Of a stretch of 64,000 bases of DNA, positions 41,792-51,014 are shown in pieces. The number at the start of each line of letters is the position of its first letter. Position 1 is the first letter of the stretch. The position numbers and the translations under genes were made by a program. The notes under the pieces were generated by a model. That model made no database searches. It had not been told where the DNA came from and was given only the letters and a program-made list of their open reading frames with translations. Location of the stretch: contig JAENWA010000036.1 of the NCBI GenBank assembly GCA_016650295.1, forward strand, positions 1-64,000. Direction: 5' to 3'. Source of the stretch: Desulfuromonadales bacterium. Lineage in GTDB: Bacteria; Desulfobacterota; Desulfuromonadia; Geobacterales; Pseudopelobacteraceae.

Positions 41792-43387
41792 ATGTTCTGT
41801 AATCAATGCGAGCAGGCAGCAAATGGAACCGGCTGTAATATTTCCGGCGTATGCGGCAAGAAACCTGAAGTAGCTGTCCTGCAGGATCACCTGGTCTACG
41901 GCCTGAAAAGCCTGGCGCTGTATGCCGACAAGATCGGCCGCAACGCCGAGATCGACCGCTTCACCATCGAAGGGCTCTTCTCCACTGTCACCAATGTTGA
42001 CTTCGAAGCAGCCCGCATCGGCGGCCTGATCAAGCAGTGCTACGAGTTGAAGGAAAAAGCCAGGGCTGCCGCCGGTACGACCATCAGCAATCCGGTGGCC
42101 GACTGGAAACCGGCAGAGGATCTGGCCGGCATGACTGCCCAGGGCGAGACCTACGGCATTAACGCCCAGCATGCCAACGAAGACATCCGTTCCGTCATCG
42201 AGATCCTCATGTACGGCCTGAAGGGTATGGCCGCCTATCTGGATCACGCCATGATCCTTGGTCGCACTGACGATGAAGTGCTGGCCTTCGTTCAAAAGGC
42301 ACTGGCTGCCACCACCGATGCAAATCTCGGTTTGATGGACTTCGTCGGTCTCTCCATGGAGTGCGGCAAGCAGAACATGACCGTCATGGGTCTGTTGGAC
42401 AGCGCCCACACCGATACCTACGGCCATCCGGTACCGACCCCGGTCCAACTGGGCACCAAAGCCGGCAAGGCCATCCTGGTTACCGGCCACGACCTGAAAA
42501 TGATGGATGAGATCCTCAAACAGACCGAAGGCAAGGGCGTCAACGTCTATACCCATGGTGAAATGCTGCCGGCCCACGGCTATCCCGGCCTGAAGAAGTA
42601 CAGCCACCTGGTGGGCAACTACGGCGGCGCCTGGCAGGACCAGGCCCAGGAATTCGCCCAGTTCCCCGGTGCCATTATCTTCAACACCAACTGCATCCAG
42701 AAACCGGCCGAATCCTATGTCGACCGCCTCTACACCTGGGGCCTGGTGGCATGGCCCGGTGTCAAGCACATCGAAGGCTGGGATTTCAGCCCGGTCATCG
42801 ACAAGGCCCTTGAGTGTCCGGCCCTGCCCGAGAATCCGGGCCAGGAAATCCTGACCGGTTTCGGCCACAACGCCGTACTGGGCGTGGCTGACAAGGTCAT
42901 CGCCGCCGTAAAGTCCGGCGACATCAAGCACTTCTTCCTGATCGGCGGCTGCGACGGCGCCAAATCGGGACGTAACTACTACACCGAATTTGCCGAGCAG
43001 GCCCCCAAGGATACCGTCATCCTGACCCTGGCCTGCGGCAAGTACCGCTTCAACAAACTTGAGTTCGGCGATATCGGCGGCATCCCGCGCCTTCTGGACA
43101 TCGGCCAGTGCAACGACGCCTACTCGGCCATCCAGATTGCCGTAGCCCTGGCAGGCGCCTTCGAGTGCGGCGTCAATGACCTGCCGCTCTCCATGATCCT
43201 GTCCTGGTACGAGCAGAAGGCGGTCGTGATCCTGCTGACCCTGCTGTCCCTGGGCATCAAGAACATCAAGCTCGGTCCCACACTGCCGGCCTTCATCACC
43301 CCCAACGTCCTCAACTTCCTGGTGGAGAACTTTAACATCGGCCCGATCACTACGGCCGAAGCCGACCTGAAGGCGATTCTGGGATAG
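41792..43387 (+). CDS. hcp: Hybrid cluster protein (hydroxylamine/NO reductase)
   Basis: 531 residues. N-terminal cysteines C3, C6, C15, C21 (MFCNQCEQAANGTGC) bind the cubane cluster in the anaerobe-type spacing. The remaining hybrid-cluster ligands are in VYTHGEMLPAHGYP, FNTNCIQKP and IGGCDGAKSGRNYYTEF. The enzyme detoxifies nitric oxide or hydroxylamine under anaerobic conditions. AGGAGG lies ten bases upstream. It is probably activated through the HcpR-like site. A strong terminator follows. Confidence 0.97.
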   Translation: MFCNQCEQAANGTGCNISGVCGKKPEVAVLQDHLVYGLKSLALYADKIGRNAEIDRFTIEGLFSTVTNVDFEAARIGGLIKQCYELKEKARAAAGTTISNPVADWKPAEDLAGMTAQGETYGINAQHANEDIRSVIEILMYGLKGMAAYLDHAMILGRTDDEVLAFVQKALAATTDANLGLMDFVGLSMECGKQNMTVMGLLDSAHTDTYGHPVPTPVQLGTKAGKAILVTGHDLKMMDEILKQTEGKGVNVYTHGEMLPAHGYPGLKKYSHLVGNYGGAWQDQAQEFAQFPGAIIFNTNCIQKPAESYVDRLYTWGLVAWPGVKHIEGWDFSPVIDKALECPALPENPGQEILTGFGHNAVLGVADKVIAAVKSGDIKHFFLIGGCDGAKSGRNYYTEFAEQAPKDTVILTLACGKYRFNKLEFGDIGGIPRLLDIGQCNDAYSAIQIAVALAGAFECGVNDLPLSMILSWYEQKAVVILLTLLSLGIKNIKLGPTLPAFITPNVLNFLVENFNIGPITTAEADLKAILG

Positions 43388-43410
43388 GTAATATCATAGC
43401 ACGTTGAATG

Positions 43411-43450
43411 CAAGCGCCCCCGGTGGATTATCCATCGGGGGCGTTTGCGT
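43411..43450 (+). terminator. Terminator of hcp
   Basis: CAAGCGCCCCCGGTGGAT pairs with ATCCATCGGGGGCGTTTG, with two wobble or mismatch positions, followed by GTTTTG. A GC-rich stem with a T-rich tail 24 bases after the hcp stop. Confidence 0.85.
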
Positions 43451-43490
43451 TTTGTTGTTATTTTTGCGTTTTTTGAATCGTCTCTTGAGT

Positions 43491-43736
43491 TCAGGTTACG
43501 ATTTCCGGCGGAGTACGTACATCCTGACGTTCCGGAATCGGCAGGGCATCCACTTCGATCTCTAAAAAACGTTGATGGATTCGATCGGCAAAATCCGACG
43601 GAGCAGTTGAAGGCATGAGAGCGTGTCGCAGTATATTCCTCACCTCGGCCTCCATGGAACTGCCGTGCTGTGCTGCTTGCAGGCGAAGTTTATGCTTTAG
43701 AGATTCATCAATATTTCTGATGGTTAGGCTGGCCAT
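43491..43736 (-). CDS. FitA-like antitoxin without a toxin partner
   Basis: 81 residues with the FitA/StbC ribbon-helix-helix start (MASLTIRNIDESLKHKLRLQAAQHGSSMEAEVRNILRHAL, cited in part). Such proteins normally precede and overlap a PIN-toxin gene. Here the DNA downstream on the same strand runs straight into the hcp terminator, so no toxin is present. The upstream gap contains ATGATATC / TCAATGATTGA repeats suitable for autoregulation. It is an orphan antitoxin. Confidence 0.8.
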   Translation of the reverse strand: MASLTIRNIDESLKHKLRLQAAQHGSSMEAEVRNILRHALMPSTAPSDFADRIHQRFLEIEVDALPIPERQDVRTPPEIVT

Positions 43737-43823
43737 GTGAACACCTCCTCTAGTTGCAATGATATCGTTGTACTCAATGATTGAGGTGGCGGCAAGTAAT
43801 TATTTCGGAGCCTTTTGCGCTGT

Positions 43824-43961
43824 TTATGGGCCTGTTTTCTTCGCGGCCAGACGGCGGGCGATCAGCATAACTGCTTGGCGATCGGGGTTGAGTTTGATTT
43901 TTCTGAAATGTTTGAGGAGGGAATTGGATAGGCCGTAAGGTGGGTGTTCAGCAAGTACCAT
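43824..43961 (-). CDS. Possible 45-residue peptide
   Basis: A frame from ATG 43961 encodes a basic helical peptide (LLKHFRKIKLNPDRQAVM and LIARRLAAKKTG), which looks protein-like and may be the tail of a lost gene. There is no clear binding site. This is the only content visible in the 244-base gap 43737-43980. Confidence 0.25.
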   Translation of the reverse strand: MVLAEHPPYGLSNSLLKHFRKIKLNPDRQAVMLIARRLAAKKTGP

Positions 43962-43980
43962 AACATAGGTGGCTTAATAC

Positions 43981-44301
43981 TCAGTTTGTAGCGTTGTCTC
44001 CTAACACACTGTTTAAAAGAGCCAGAGCAGATTGAACATTACTAAAATCGTTACCTGTTAATACGCTCATCCGCTCATTTGAAAATAGTTTTGCAATTTC
44101 TACGTGCAAGGCTTTAGAAATTCCCAGTAAGGTATCAAGGCTTGGATTGACGGTTCCTCTCTCAATTTCACCAATAAATTTATAGCTCAATTCTGCATAT
44201 TCGCCTAACTCCTCTTGGCTCCACCCTCTTGCTTTCCTAAGAAAACGAATCCTTTTACCTACAAGCTTTCTAAGCTCTATTGGTGTCATTTCTATGTACA
44301 T
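43981..44301 (-). CDS. XRE-type controller protein next to the type III system
   Basis: 106 residues with a canonical XRE helix-turn-helix (MTPIELRKLVGKRIRFLRKARGWSQEELGEYAELSYKFIGEIERGTVNPSLDTLL, in parts). It is divergent from the type III methyltransferase across 97 bases that hold repeated GGTGCT(T/A)TT-like sequences. Controller proteins of restriction systems have this size and position. No Shine-Dalgarno precedes ATG 44301 or the internal ATG 44289. Leaderless mRNA, common for controllers, would explain it. Regulation of the mod/res operon is an inference. Confidence 0.8.
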   Translation of the reverse strand: MYIEMTPIELRKLVGKRIRFLRKARGWSQEELGEYAELSYKFIGEIERGTVNPSLDTLLGISKALHVEIAKLFSNERMSVLTGNDFSNVQSALALLNSVLGDNATN

Positions 44302-44398
44302 GAAGGAATTATAGGTGCTTTTCTGGTGGTCAAAAACCCTATATTGGTGCTATTGTGCTTTGCTTTAAAACTAACTGGTGTTTTTAACCAAAGGACCA

Positions 44399-46522
44399 AT
44401 GGCTCGTATAGAAGATGAAATAGGCAAGATTGCCGATCCGGTTTTACGCGCCACATTGTTTGATGAGGTCAAGAAGCTCAAGACGGAAAAGCGGTTCGGG
44501 CTGGTGTTTGAAGAACACTTGCCGGAGCTGGTGCCGATCTATGGGGCACGGGTAAAAGCCCGCAGCCTGGTTGCCCGCCGTGGCCGGACGTTCACAGAGA
44601 CATTCAAGGTTGTGCGTGTACATGAAGGCATGGCCGAAGTAGAGAAGAACGACGGCAGCCGGGAGAATATTCCGGTTGACGAATTGACGGTTGTCCGGCG
44701 CTTTGGCGAGCCTATTTATCCCGCCTTGCGGCCTTTCGACCGCGTGAGAAATGGCGATACTTCTCAGCCTCACCATATCCTGATTGAAGCCGATAATTAC
44801 CATGCACTGCAACTGCTGGAATACTGCTATTCCGGCAAGGTTGACTGCATCTACATTGATCCCCCATACAACACGGGGGCAAAGGACTGGAAGTACAATA
44901 ACGATTACGTGGATGGTAACGACACCTGGCGGCATAGCAAATGGCTATCATTTATGGAAAAAAGGCTTTTGCTTGCAGAAAGATTATTATCGCCTGATGG
45001 AGTTCTGATAGTCACGATTGATGAGCATGAAGTCCATAATCTTGGTGTATTACTTAAGCAAATTTTGAAAAATACGCGTGATATACAAATGGTTACAATA
45101 GTGACCAATACAGCAGGTTCAATGTCACCGGGTAAGTTTTCCCGAGCCGAAGAATATGCGTTTTTCTGCTTTTATGGAAATTCAAAGCCCATACCGATGA
45201 ATACAGATATGCTTTCTGATGCAAAACCATTCACACAATTCTGGTTTCCATTATTCCGCAGTAGAGGATTAAACGACAGGCCATCAAAACGCCCCAATTT
45301 AGTCTATCCGATAGCTGTTGATCCCGATACGCTGAAAATTATTGCTGTTGGTAAAACCTTAAAAGAACGTGTGGATGTAGGAGAAATCACAGGCAACCTC
45401 GACAATTGGAAACCTGATCTAAGTGAACAAATTGATGGGTATCCTGTTGTTTGGCCGGTATTGGATTCTTATGAAGTATCAACATGGCAAGTAAGTACAC
45501 AAACCTTGACCAAACTAGTTTCGGAGGGCTTTGTACGTATAAGTAAGTCAAAGAACGATAATGGGCCGAGATCATTTACAATTTCTTATGTAAAGGACAA
45601 AAATAGGAAATTGATATTAGAAGGTAAAATTAGGATTTCTGGTAAGGAGACAAATGGAGCTTACATTCTTGAAGGTGGCACAAGAACAACGATTCCTAAA
45701 TCAACATGGAAGGTAGCGACCCATGATGCACGTTTATATGGGACTACAATGTTGAGAAGTGTTTTGGGTAAATCTTCTTTTACATATCCAAAGTCACCAT
45801 ATGCAACATTGGATTCGTTGATGACAGTGGTGTCTGATAAGAAATCAGCACTTATTGTAGATTTTTTTGCTGGTTCTGGCACAACCCTTCAGGCGGTTAG
45901 TTTGTTGAATGAACGGGATGGAGGCAATAGAAATTGCATTTTAATAACTAACAACGAAGTTTCGGATGATGATTCAAAAGATCTCTTTAATAGCGGATAC
46001 AAACTTGAAGATCCACAGTGGGATCATCGTGGAATTTGTAGATCCATTACCTGGCCACGTTCAAAGTATACGATACTTGGTAAACGTGATGATGGTACTG
46101 AACTGGAAGGTGAATATTTATATAGCAATACCAATTTGAAAGACGGCTTTCCGGCAAACCTGGAATATTTCAAGCTGGATTTCCTCGATCCAGCCGAGGT
46201 GCAGATGGGGCGCCAGTTTGCTGCAATCCTGCCGGTACTCTGGATGATGGCCGGGGCGCGTGGTCCGCTGCCGGATGCCCCCGATTCTCACGCACCGTGG
46301 CTGATTCCGGCGGATTGCCCCTTTGCCGTGCTGATTCAGGAAAAACGGTTCAAGGAATTTCACCGGCACGTTGAAGCGCGGGACGATTTGACTCATGTAT
46401 TTATTGTTACCAATTCCAGCAGCACCTATCACAATCTGCGTGAAGAGCTGGAAGTACCCCATGTAGTGCAGCTTTACCGGGATTATCTGCAAAACTTCAA
46501 GATTAACTATGGCAAGGATTAG
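44399..46522 (+). CDS. mod: Type III restriction-modification methyltransferase (Mod)
   Basis: 707 residues from ATG 44399 (AAGGA six bases upstream). It has beta-class order: motif IV DPPYNTG (154-160) lies before motif I DFFAGSGTTL (about 488-497). It is therefore an N6-adenine (or N4-cytosine) methyltransferase that also supplies target recognition for the complex. The region between the two motifs, about residues 220-460, should be the target recognition domain and is markedly more AT-rich than the flanks, as is usual for exchanged specificity domains. It is three bases upstream of the helicase-nuclease gene. Confidence 0.93.
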   Translation: MARIEDEIGKIADPVLRATLFDEVKKLKTEKRFGLVFEEHLPELVPIYGARVKARSLVARRGRTFTETFKVVRVHEGMAEVEKNDGSRENIPVDELTVVRRFGEPIYPALRPFDRVRNGDTSQPHHILIEADNYHALQLLEYCYSGKVDCIYIDPPYNTGAKDWKYNNDYVDGNDTWRHSKWLSFMEKRLLLAERLLSPDGVLIVTIDEHEVHNLGVLLKQILKNTRDIQMVTIVTNTAGSMSPGKFSRAEEYAFFCFYGNSKPIPMNTDMLSDAKPFTQFWFPLFRSRGLNDRPSKRPNLVYPIAVDPDTLKIIAVGKTLKERVDVGEITGNLDNWKPDLSEQIDGYPVVWPVLDSYEVSTWQVSTQTLTKLVSEGFVRISKSKNDNGPRSFTISYVKDKNRKLILEGKIRISGKETNGAYILEGGTRTTIPKSTWKVATHDARLYGTTMLRSVLGKSSFTYPKSPYATLDSLMTVVSDKKSALIVDFFAGSGTTLQAVSLLNERDGGNRNCILITNNEVSDDDSKDLFNSGYKLEDPQWDHRGICRSITWPRSKYTILGKRDDGTELEGEYLYSNTNLKDGFPANLEYFKLDFLDPAEVQMGRQFAAILPVLWMMAGARGPLPDAPDSHAPWLIPADCPFAVLIQEKRFKEFHRHVEARDDLTHVFIVTNSSSTYHNLREELEVPHVVQLYRDYLQNFKINYGKD

Positions 46523-46525
46523 GCT

Positions 46526-49024
46526 ATGAAACTGGAACTTATGGATTTTCAGCTCAACGCGGTTGACCTGCTGATTAAGCGTCTGAAACAAGCTAAACGA
46601 GAACTTGACGACGGCGACCCGCAGGCGGTTATTCTTTCGTCTCCAACTGGTTCAGGGAAAACGGTAATCACTACCGCCTTGATGGAGGAAATTCTGGAGG
46701 GTTCCGAGCAGTTTGATGGAGAACCGGATGCTGTGTTTCTCTGGCTTTCCGATCAACCGGAACTGAATGAACAGTCCCGCAAAAAGATTGCTGACACCTG
46801 TAGCCGGTTCCGCCCCCATGACCTGATTATCATAGATTCAAACTTTGACCGGGAAACCTTTGAAGGCGGCAAGGTCTTTTTCCTGAATATCCAGAAACTG
46901 GGTAAGGATAAGCTGCTGACCAGCAAGGGAGACATGCGGCAGTACACCATCTGGGAAACTATCGCCAATACTTCCAAAACTCTCCGGGGAAAATTCTACC
47001 TGATTGTTGATGAAGCGCACAGGGGGATGCGACAAACCAAGAATGAAGCCAATGCACAAGAAAGCATCCTGCAAAAGTTTGTCAAGGGTTCCGGTGAGAT
47101 TCCGCCAATTGATTTGATTTTGGGAATGTCGGCTACACCACAACGGTTTGTGAAAATGCTGGAATCGGAAACGAATAGAACGCCCCGTAAATGTGAGATA
47201 CCAACTGAAGAAGTACGCGCATCAGGTCTGCTGAAAGAGCGGATTATCCTGTTCTATCCCGATGCCAACGACCCAAGCGATATGACCTTGCTGGCAACTG
47301 CGGCCCGACGCTGGAAAGAGATACGGGACGCCTGGAATGTCTATACTGAAGAACAGAAGGACAAACAACCGGTTCATCCTGCAATGGTGATTCAGGTTGA
47401 GGATGGCAGCGACAACAGGCTTACCAAAACCGATCTTGAACAGGCATTAAAGACATTGGAGCAGGAGTTGGGCCCAATCAGCGATGAAGAGCTTGCCCAT
47501 AGTTTTCAGGAAGATCAGGCCATTACCGTTGGGCATCATAAAATCCGCAAGATTGAGGCGTCACGGATTCAGGAAGAAACCGGCATAAAGATCATTCTCT
47601 TTAAGATGGCGCTGACAACTGGCTGGGACTGCCCCCGTGCGGAAGTGATGATGTCTTTCCGCCGGGCACAGGATCACACCCTGATTGCCCAGCTTATCGG
47701 GAGGATGATCCGCACACCCCTCGCCCGACGTATTGAAGGGCGGGAACTGCTGAATACGGTTTCGCTCTATTTGCCTCACTATGACAAGGAAGGGGTAAAC
47801 CAGGTAGTAACCCGGCTGAAAAGCGATCCTGATTACGTCCCGCCGATTGATGTTGAGGAAGGGGCAAAGCTCGTCATCTTCAGACAGGATCAGGCCCGCA
47901 AGGATGCAATTGATGAGCTTTCCGGCCTGCCGGTTTACAAGGTGGACAAGATACGCAAAGCATCCAACACCCGGCGGTTGATGAGGCTTTCAAGGCTTTT
48001 GTATATGCATGAAATCGACATTGAGGCATCGGAAGAATCGAAAAAGCTGATTATTGAAACGCTGGACGAGGAAAAAGATCGGTTGCGCCGGGATGATCCC
48101 GATTTTGACAGGAAGGTTGCCGAGTGCACCGAAATCAAGGTGAATGCCGTAACCATCGAGCAAGGCACCTGGCGTGATCTTGGCGGCAGCTCAATCACCG
48201 TGCGCCGTGACGATCATAACATTGACGACCTGTTTAACCGTGCCGGACAAACATTGGGCGAGGGGCTGAATGTTGATTACTGGCAGGCTCACTATGACGA
48301 GGATGATCCGACACGGCCAAAACTTGAACTGGTCTTTATCCTGCAAAATCAGCAGGCATCGGATGCACTGGAAAAAGAGTGCGGTAGACGGATTGAAAAC
48401 CTGTTCATCAAATATAAGACGGCAATCAGGAATCTGACTTCATCTGAACGTGAGAAATACAACAAGGTAAAAGGAACAGCCAAGGAGCAGGAAGCTCTTG
48501 AGATGCTACCACCGGCTGAAATAATGGTTGGTGTGGATAAGAATGACGGCAGCGGATACAGCCGGTTTGACAAGCATTTGTATGTTGACGGCCAGGGCGA
48601 GTATTGGGCAAAGCTGAACACGTGGGAAACGGCGGTAATTCAGGCTGAAATTGATAAACAAGATGTTGTCGGCTGGCTGCGTAATTATGATCGCAAACAC
48701 TGGGCGCTTTCAATGTCGTATGAATTTGGCGGCACCAGCAATCCCATGTACCCTGATTTTCTGGTAGTCCGCCAGAAGGATGATGGTTATCTGGTGGATA
48801 TTCTGGAGCCCCATTCATCGAGTCTAAATGATAACTATGCCAAAGCCAGAGGACTTGCCAAGTATGCACAGCAACATTACAGCAGTTTCGGCAGGATTGA
48901 ACTTATCAGGGTGGTGGGTGGAAAGATTAAGCGTATTGACCTGAATGATGATGATACACGGAGAAAGGTGCTGATGGTTAATGATAATGCCGGACTTGAT
49001 TTGGTTTTTGATGTGGTGAGTTGA
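46526..49024 (+). CDS. res: Type III restriction helicase-nuclease subunit (Res)
   Basis: 832 residues. SF2 helicase motifs: I SSPTGSGKT (about 38-46), II DEAH (162-165), III MSATP, and VI QLIGRMIRTP. The C-terminal nuclease-like domain has YPDFLVV (Asp744) and VDILEPHS (Glu761), where the expected ExK lysine is a histidine (EPH). This may define a subgroup with altered catalysis rather than a loss, because the surrounding sequence is intact. It follows mod by three bases. With Mod it would cut DNA at two head-to-head unmethylated sites. Confidence 0.93.
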   Translation: MKLELMDFQLNAVDLLIKRLKQAKRELDDGDPQAVILSSPTGSGKTVITTALMEEILEGSEQFDGEPDAVFLWLSDQPELNEQSRKKIADTCSRFRPHDLIIIDSNFDRETFEGGKVFFLNIQKLGKDKLLTSKGDMRQYTIWETIANTSKTLRGKFYLIVDEAHRGMRQTKNEANAQESILQKFVKGSGEIPPIDLILGMSATPQRFVKMLESETNRTPRKCEIPTEEVRASGLLKERIILFYPDANDPSDMTLLATAARRWKEIRDAWNVYTEEQKDKQPVHPAMVIQVEDGSDNRLTKTDLEQALKTLEQELGPISDEELAHSFQEDQAITVGHHKIRKIEASRIQEETGIKIILFKMALTTGWDCPRAEVMMSFRRAQDHTLIAQLIGRMIRTPLARRIEGRELLNTVSLYLPHYDKEGVNQVVTRLKSDPDYVPPIDVEEGAKLVIFRQDQARKDAIDELSGLPVYKVDKIRKASNTRRLMRLSRLLYMHEIDIEASEESKKLIIETLDEEKDRLRRDDPDFDRKVAECTEIKVNAVTIEQGTWRDLGGSSITVRRDDHNIDDLFNRAGQTLGEGLNVDYWQAHYDEDDPTRPKLELVFILQNQQASDALEKECGRRIENLFIKYKTAIRNLTSSEREKYNKVKGTAKEQEALEMLPPAEIMVGVDKNDGSGYSRFDKHLYVDGQGEYWAKLNTWETAVIQAEIDKQDVVGWLRNYDRKHWALSMSYEFGGTSNPMYPDFLVVRQKDDGYLVDILEPHSSSLNDNYAKARGLAKYAQQHYSSFGRIELIRVVGGKIKRIDLNDDDTRRKVLMVNDNAGLDLVFDVVS

Positions 49025-49027
49025 TAC

Positions 49028-49327
49028 CTATTTCACTCTATACGCCTTATCATGCTGAACATGCAGGCTTACCAGCACAATCGCCGGTCCCGTGAGCAGA
49101 CAGCTGACCGCACGGGCGCTGCCGGTTACACGCAGCGAATAGAGCTGGTAACCCGTTGCCGGCTCGATCATTCCATGCAGTTTTTCAAAATTCAGCCCAG
49201 GGTGACTCCACAATTGCGGCAGTTCAAGAGATTGAAGCAACAGCAGCATCTTGGCCGCGGCCTTGCGCACCGGCAACTCCGCCGACATGACCGCCTCGTC
49301 AAATGCCGGCCGGATTTCAACCCTCAT
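49028..49327 (-). CDS. RelE/ParE-like toxin
   Basis: 99 residues from ATG 49327 (AAGGTGG upstream): basic, with RelE-like landmarks LHGMIEPATGYQLYSLRVTGSARAVSCLLTGPAIVLVSLHVQHD (cited in part). The pattern (Leu-rich helix, then YxLRV and the RAVxxL strand) matches small RelE-superfamily interferases. It overlaps its antitoxin by 11 bases, with the antitoxin gene first. It converges on the type III system. Confidence 0.75.
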   Translation of the reverse strand: MRVEIRPAFDEAVMSAELPVRKAAAKMLLLLQSLELPQLWSHPGLNFEKLHGMIEPATGYQLYSLRVTGSARAVSCLLTGPAIVLVSLHVQHDKAYRVK

Positions 49328-49586
49328 CAGTCCACCTTTTAGCCACATCCGCAGCCTGTTTGGGAGTGCTAACTTTGACAGAAGGGCGAGGGTCGGCGAG
49401 AGAGGCGCTGATAGCCTGTTTGGCCTCAATGGTCCAGGCCCACAGTTGGTGCTTCGGCACCGCTTCTACGGGAATCAGCATGATTCTGCCGTCGTCAAGA
49501 ATTTCAAGATCAATGGCATCACCGGGGTTTATGCCGACAGACGGCGGCAGTGTGATTCGGCGTCTGGCATCAGTTTGCAGTAACAT
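49317..49586 (-). CDS. AbrB/MazE-like antitoxin
   Basis: 89 residues from ATG 49586 (AAGGAGGT seven bases upstream). The N-terminal swapped-hairpin beta-barrel signature (LQTDARRRITLPPSVGINPGDAIDLEILDDGRIML, in parts) is typical of SpoVT/AbrB antitoxins. The C-terminal half, which should hold the toxin-binding segment, is less conserved. The pairing of an AbrB-fold antitoxin with a RelE-type toxin is less common than with MazF. Confidence 0.82.
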   Translation of the reverse strand: MLLQTDARRRITLPPSVGINPGDAIDLEILDDGRIMLIPVEAVPKHQLWAWTIEAKQAISASLADPRPSVKVSTPKQAADVAKRWTDEG

Positions 49587-49670
49587 GGCAGGTACCTCCT
49601 TTAGCAACGTTAGCATATACGGCGCATTGAGGCAATACCCACTTACCCATTAGTTGGCTTTGCACTCGTT

Positions 49671-49782
49671 ACGCAGCACCTGCTGCGTAATGTACTGGCT
49701 TTGCAGGCTCAAACTTGCTGGAACCGCCTTGGTAAGCTGGAGCTTACCGCACCAGTGTGTTACCAAGCTGGAGCTTGGTAAC
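49671..49782. repeat. Cluster of three hairpin palindromes
   Basis: Three short palindromes follow each other: ACGCAGCA-CC-TGCTGCGT (49671-49688), GGTAAGCT-GG-AGCTTACC (49731-49748), and a 24-base unit with 11-base arms at 49759-49782. The last two share AGCTGGAGCT at the centre, a unit also known as a dispersed intergenic repeat in many proteobacteria. They lie between the AbrB antitoxin and mqnE. The rest of 49587-49854 is empty. Confidence 0.65.
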
Positions 49783-49854
49783 AAGAATCAACCTGGAAGC
49801 GTTTGACTCACAAATTCCTTGAACCACCAGTCGCTTTGCCGTAAACTTCCCGGC

Positions 49855-50934
<1,080 letters not shown>

Positions 50935-51014
50935 ACGAATATTTCGTGCCATGACGTATTCTGTCCGACAAGTGTGTTAAGTTTGAAAAACAGCTCTGAT
51001 TGCCAGGAATCCCC

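Noticed and set aside
41690-42931. A 413-codon open frame antisense to hcp
   Set aside because: It is fully covered by hcp on the other strand and has the low-complexity, Gly/His/Val-rich look of a mirror frame in GC-rich coding DNA. No start site or motif.
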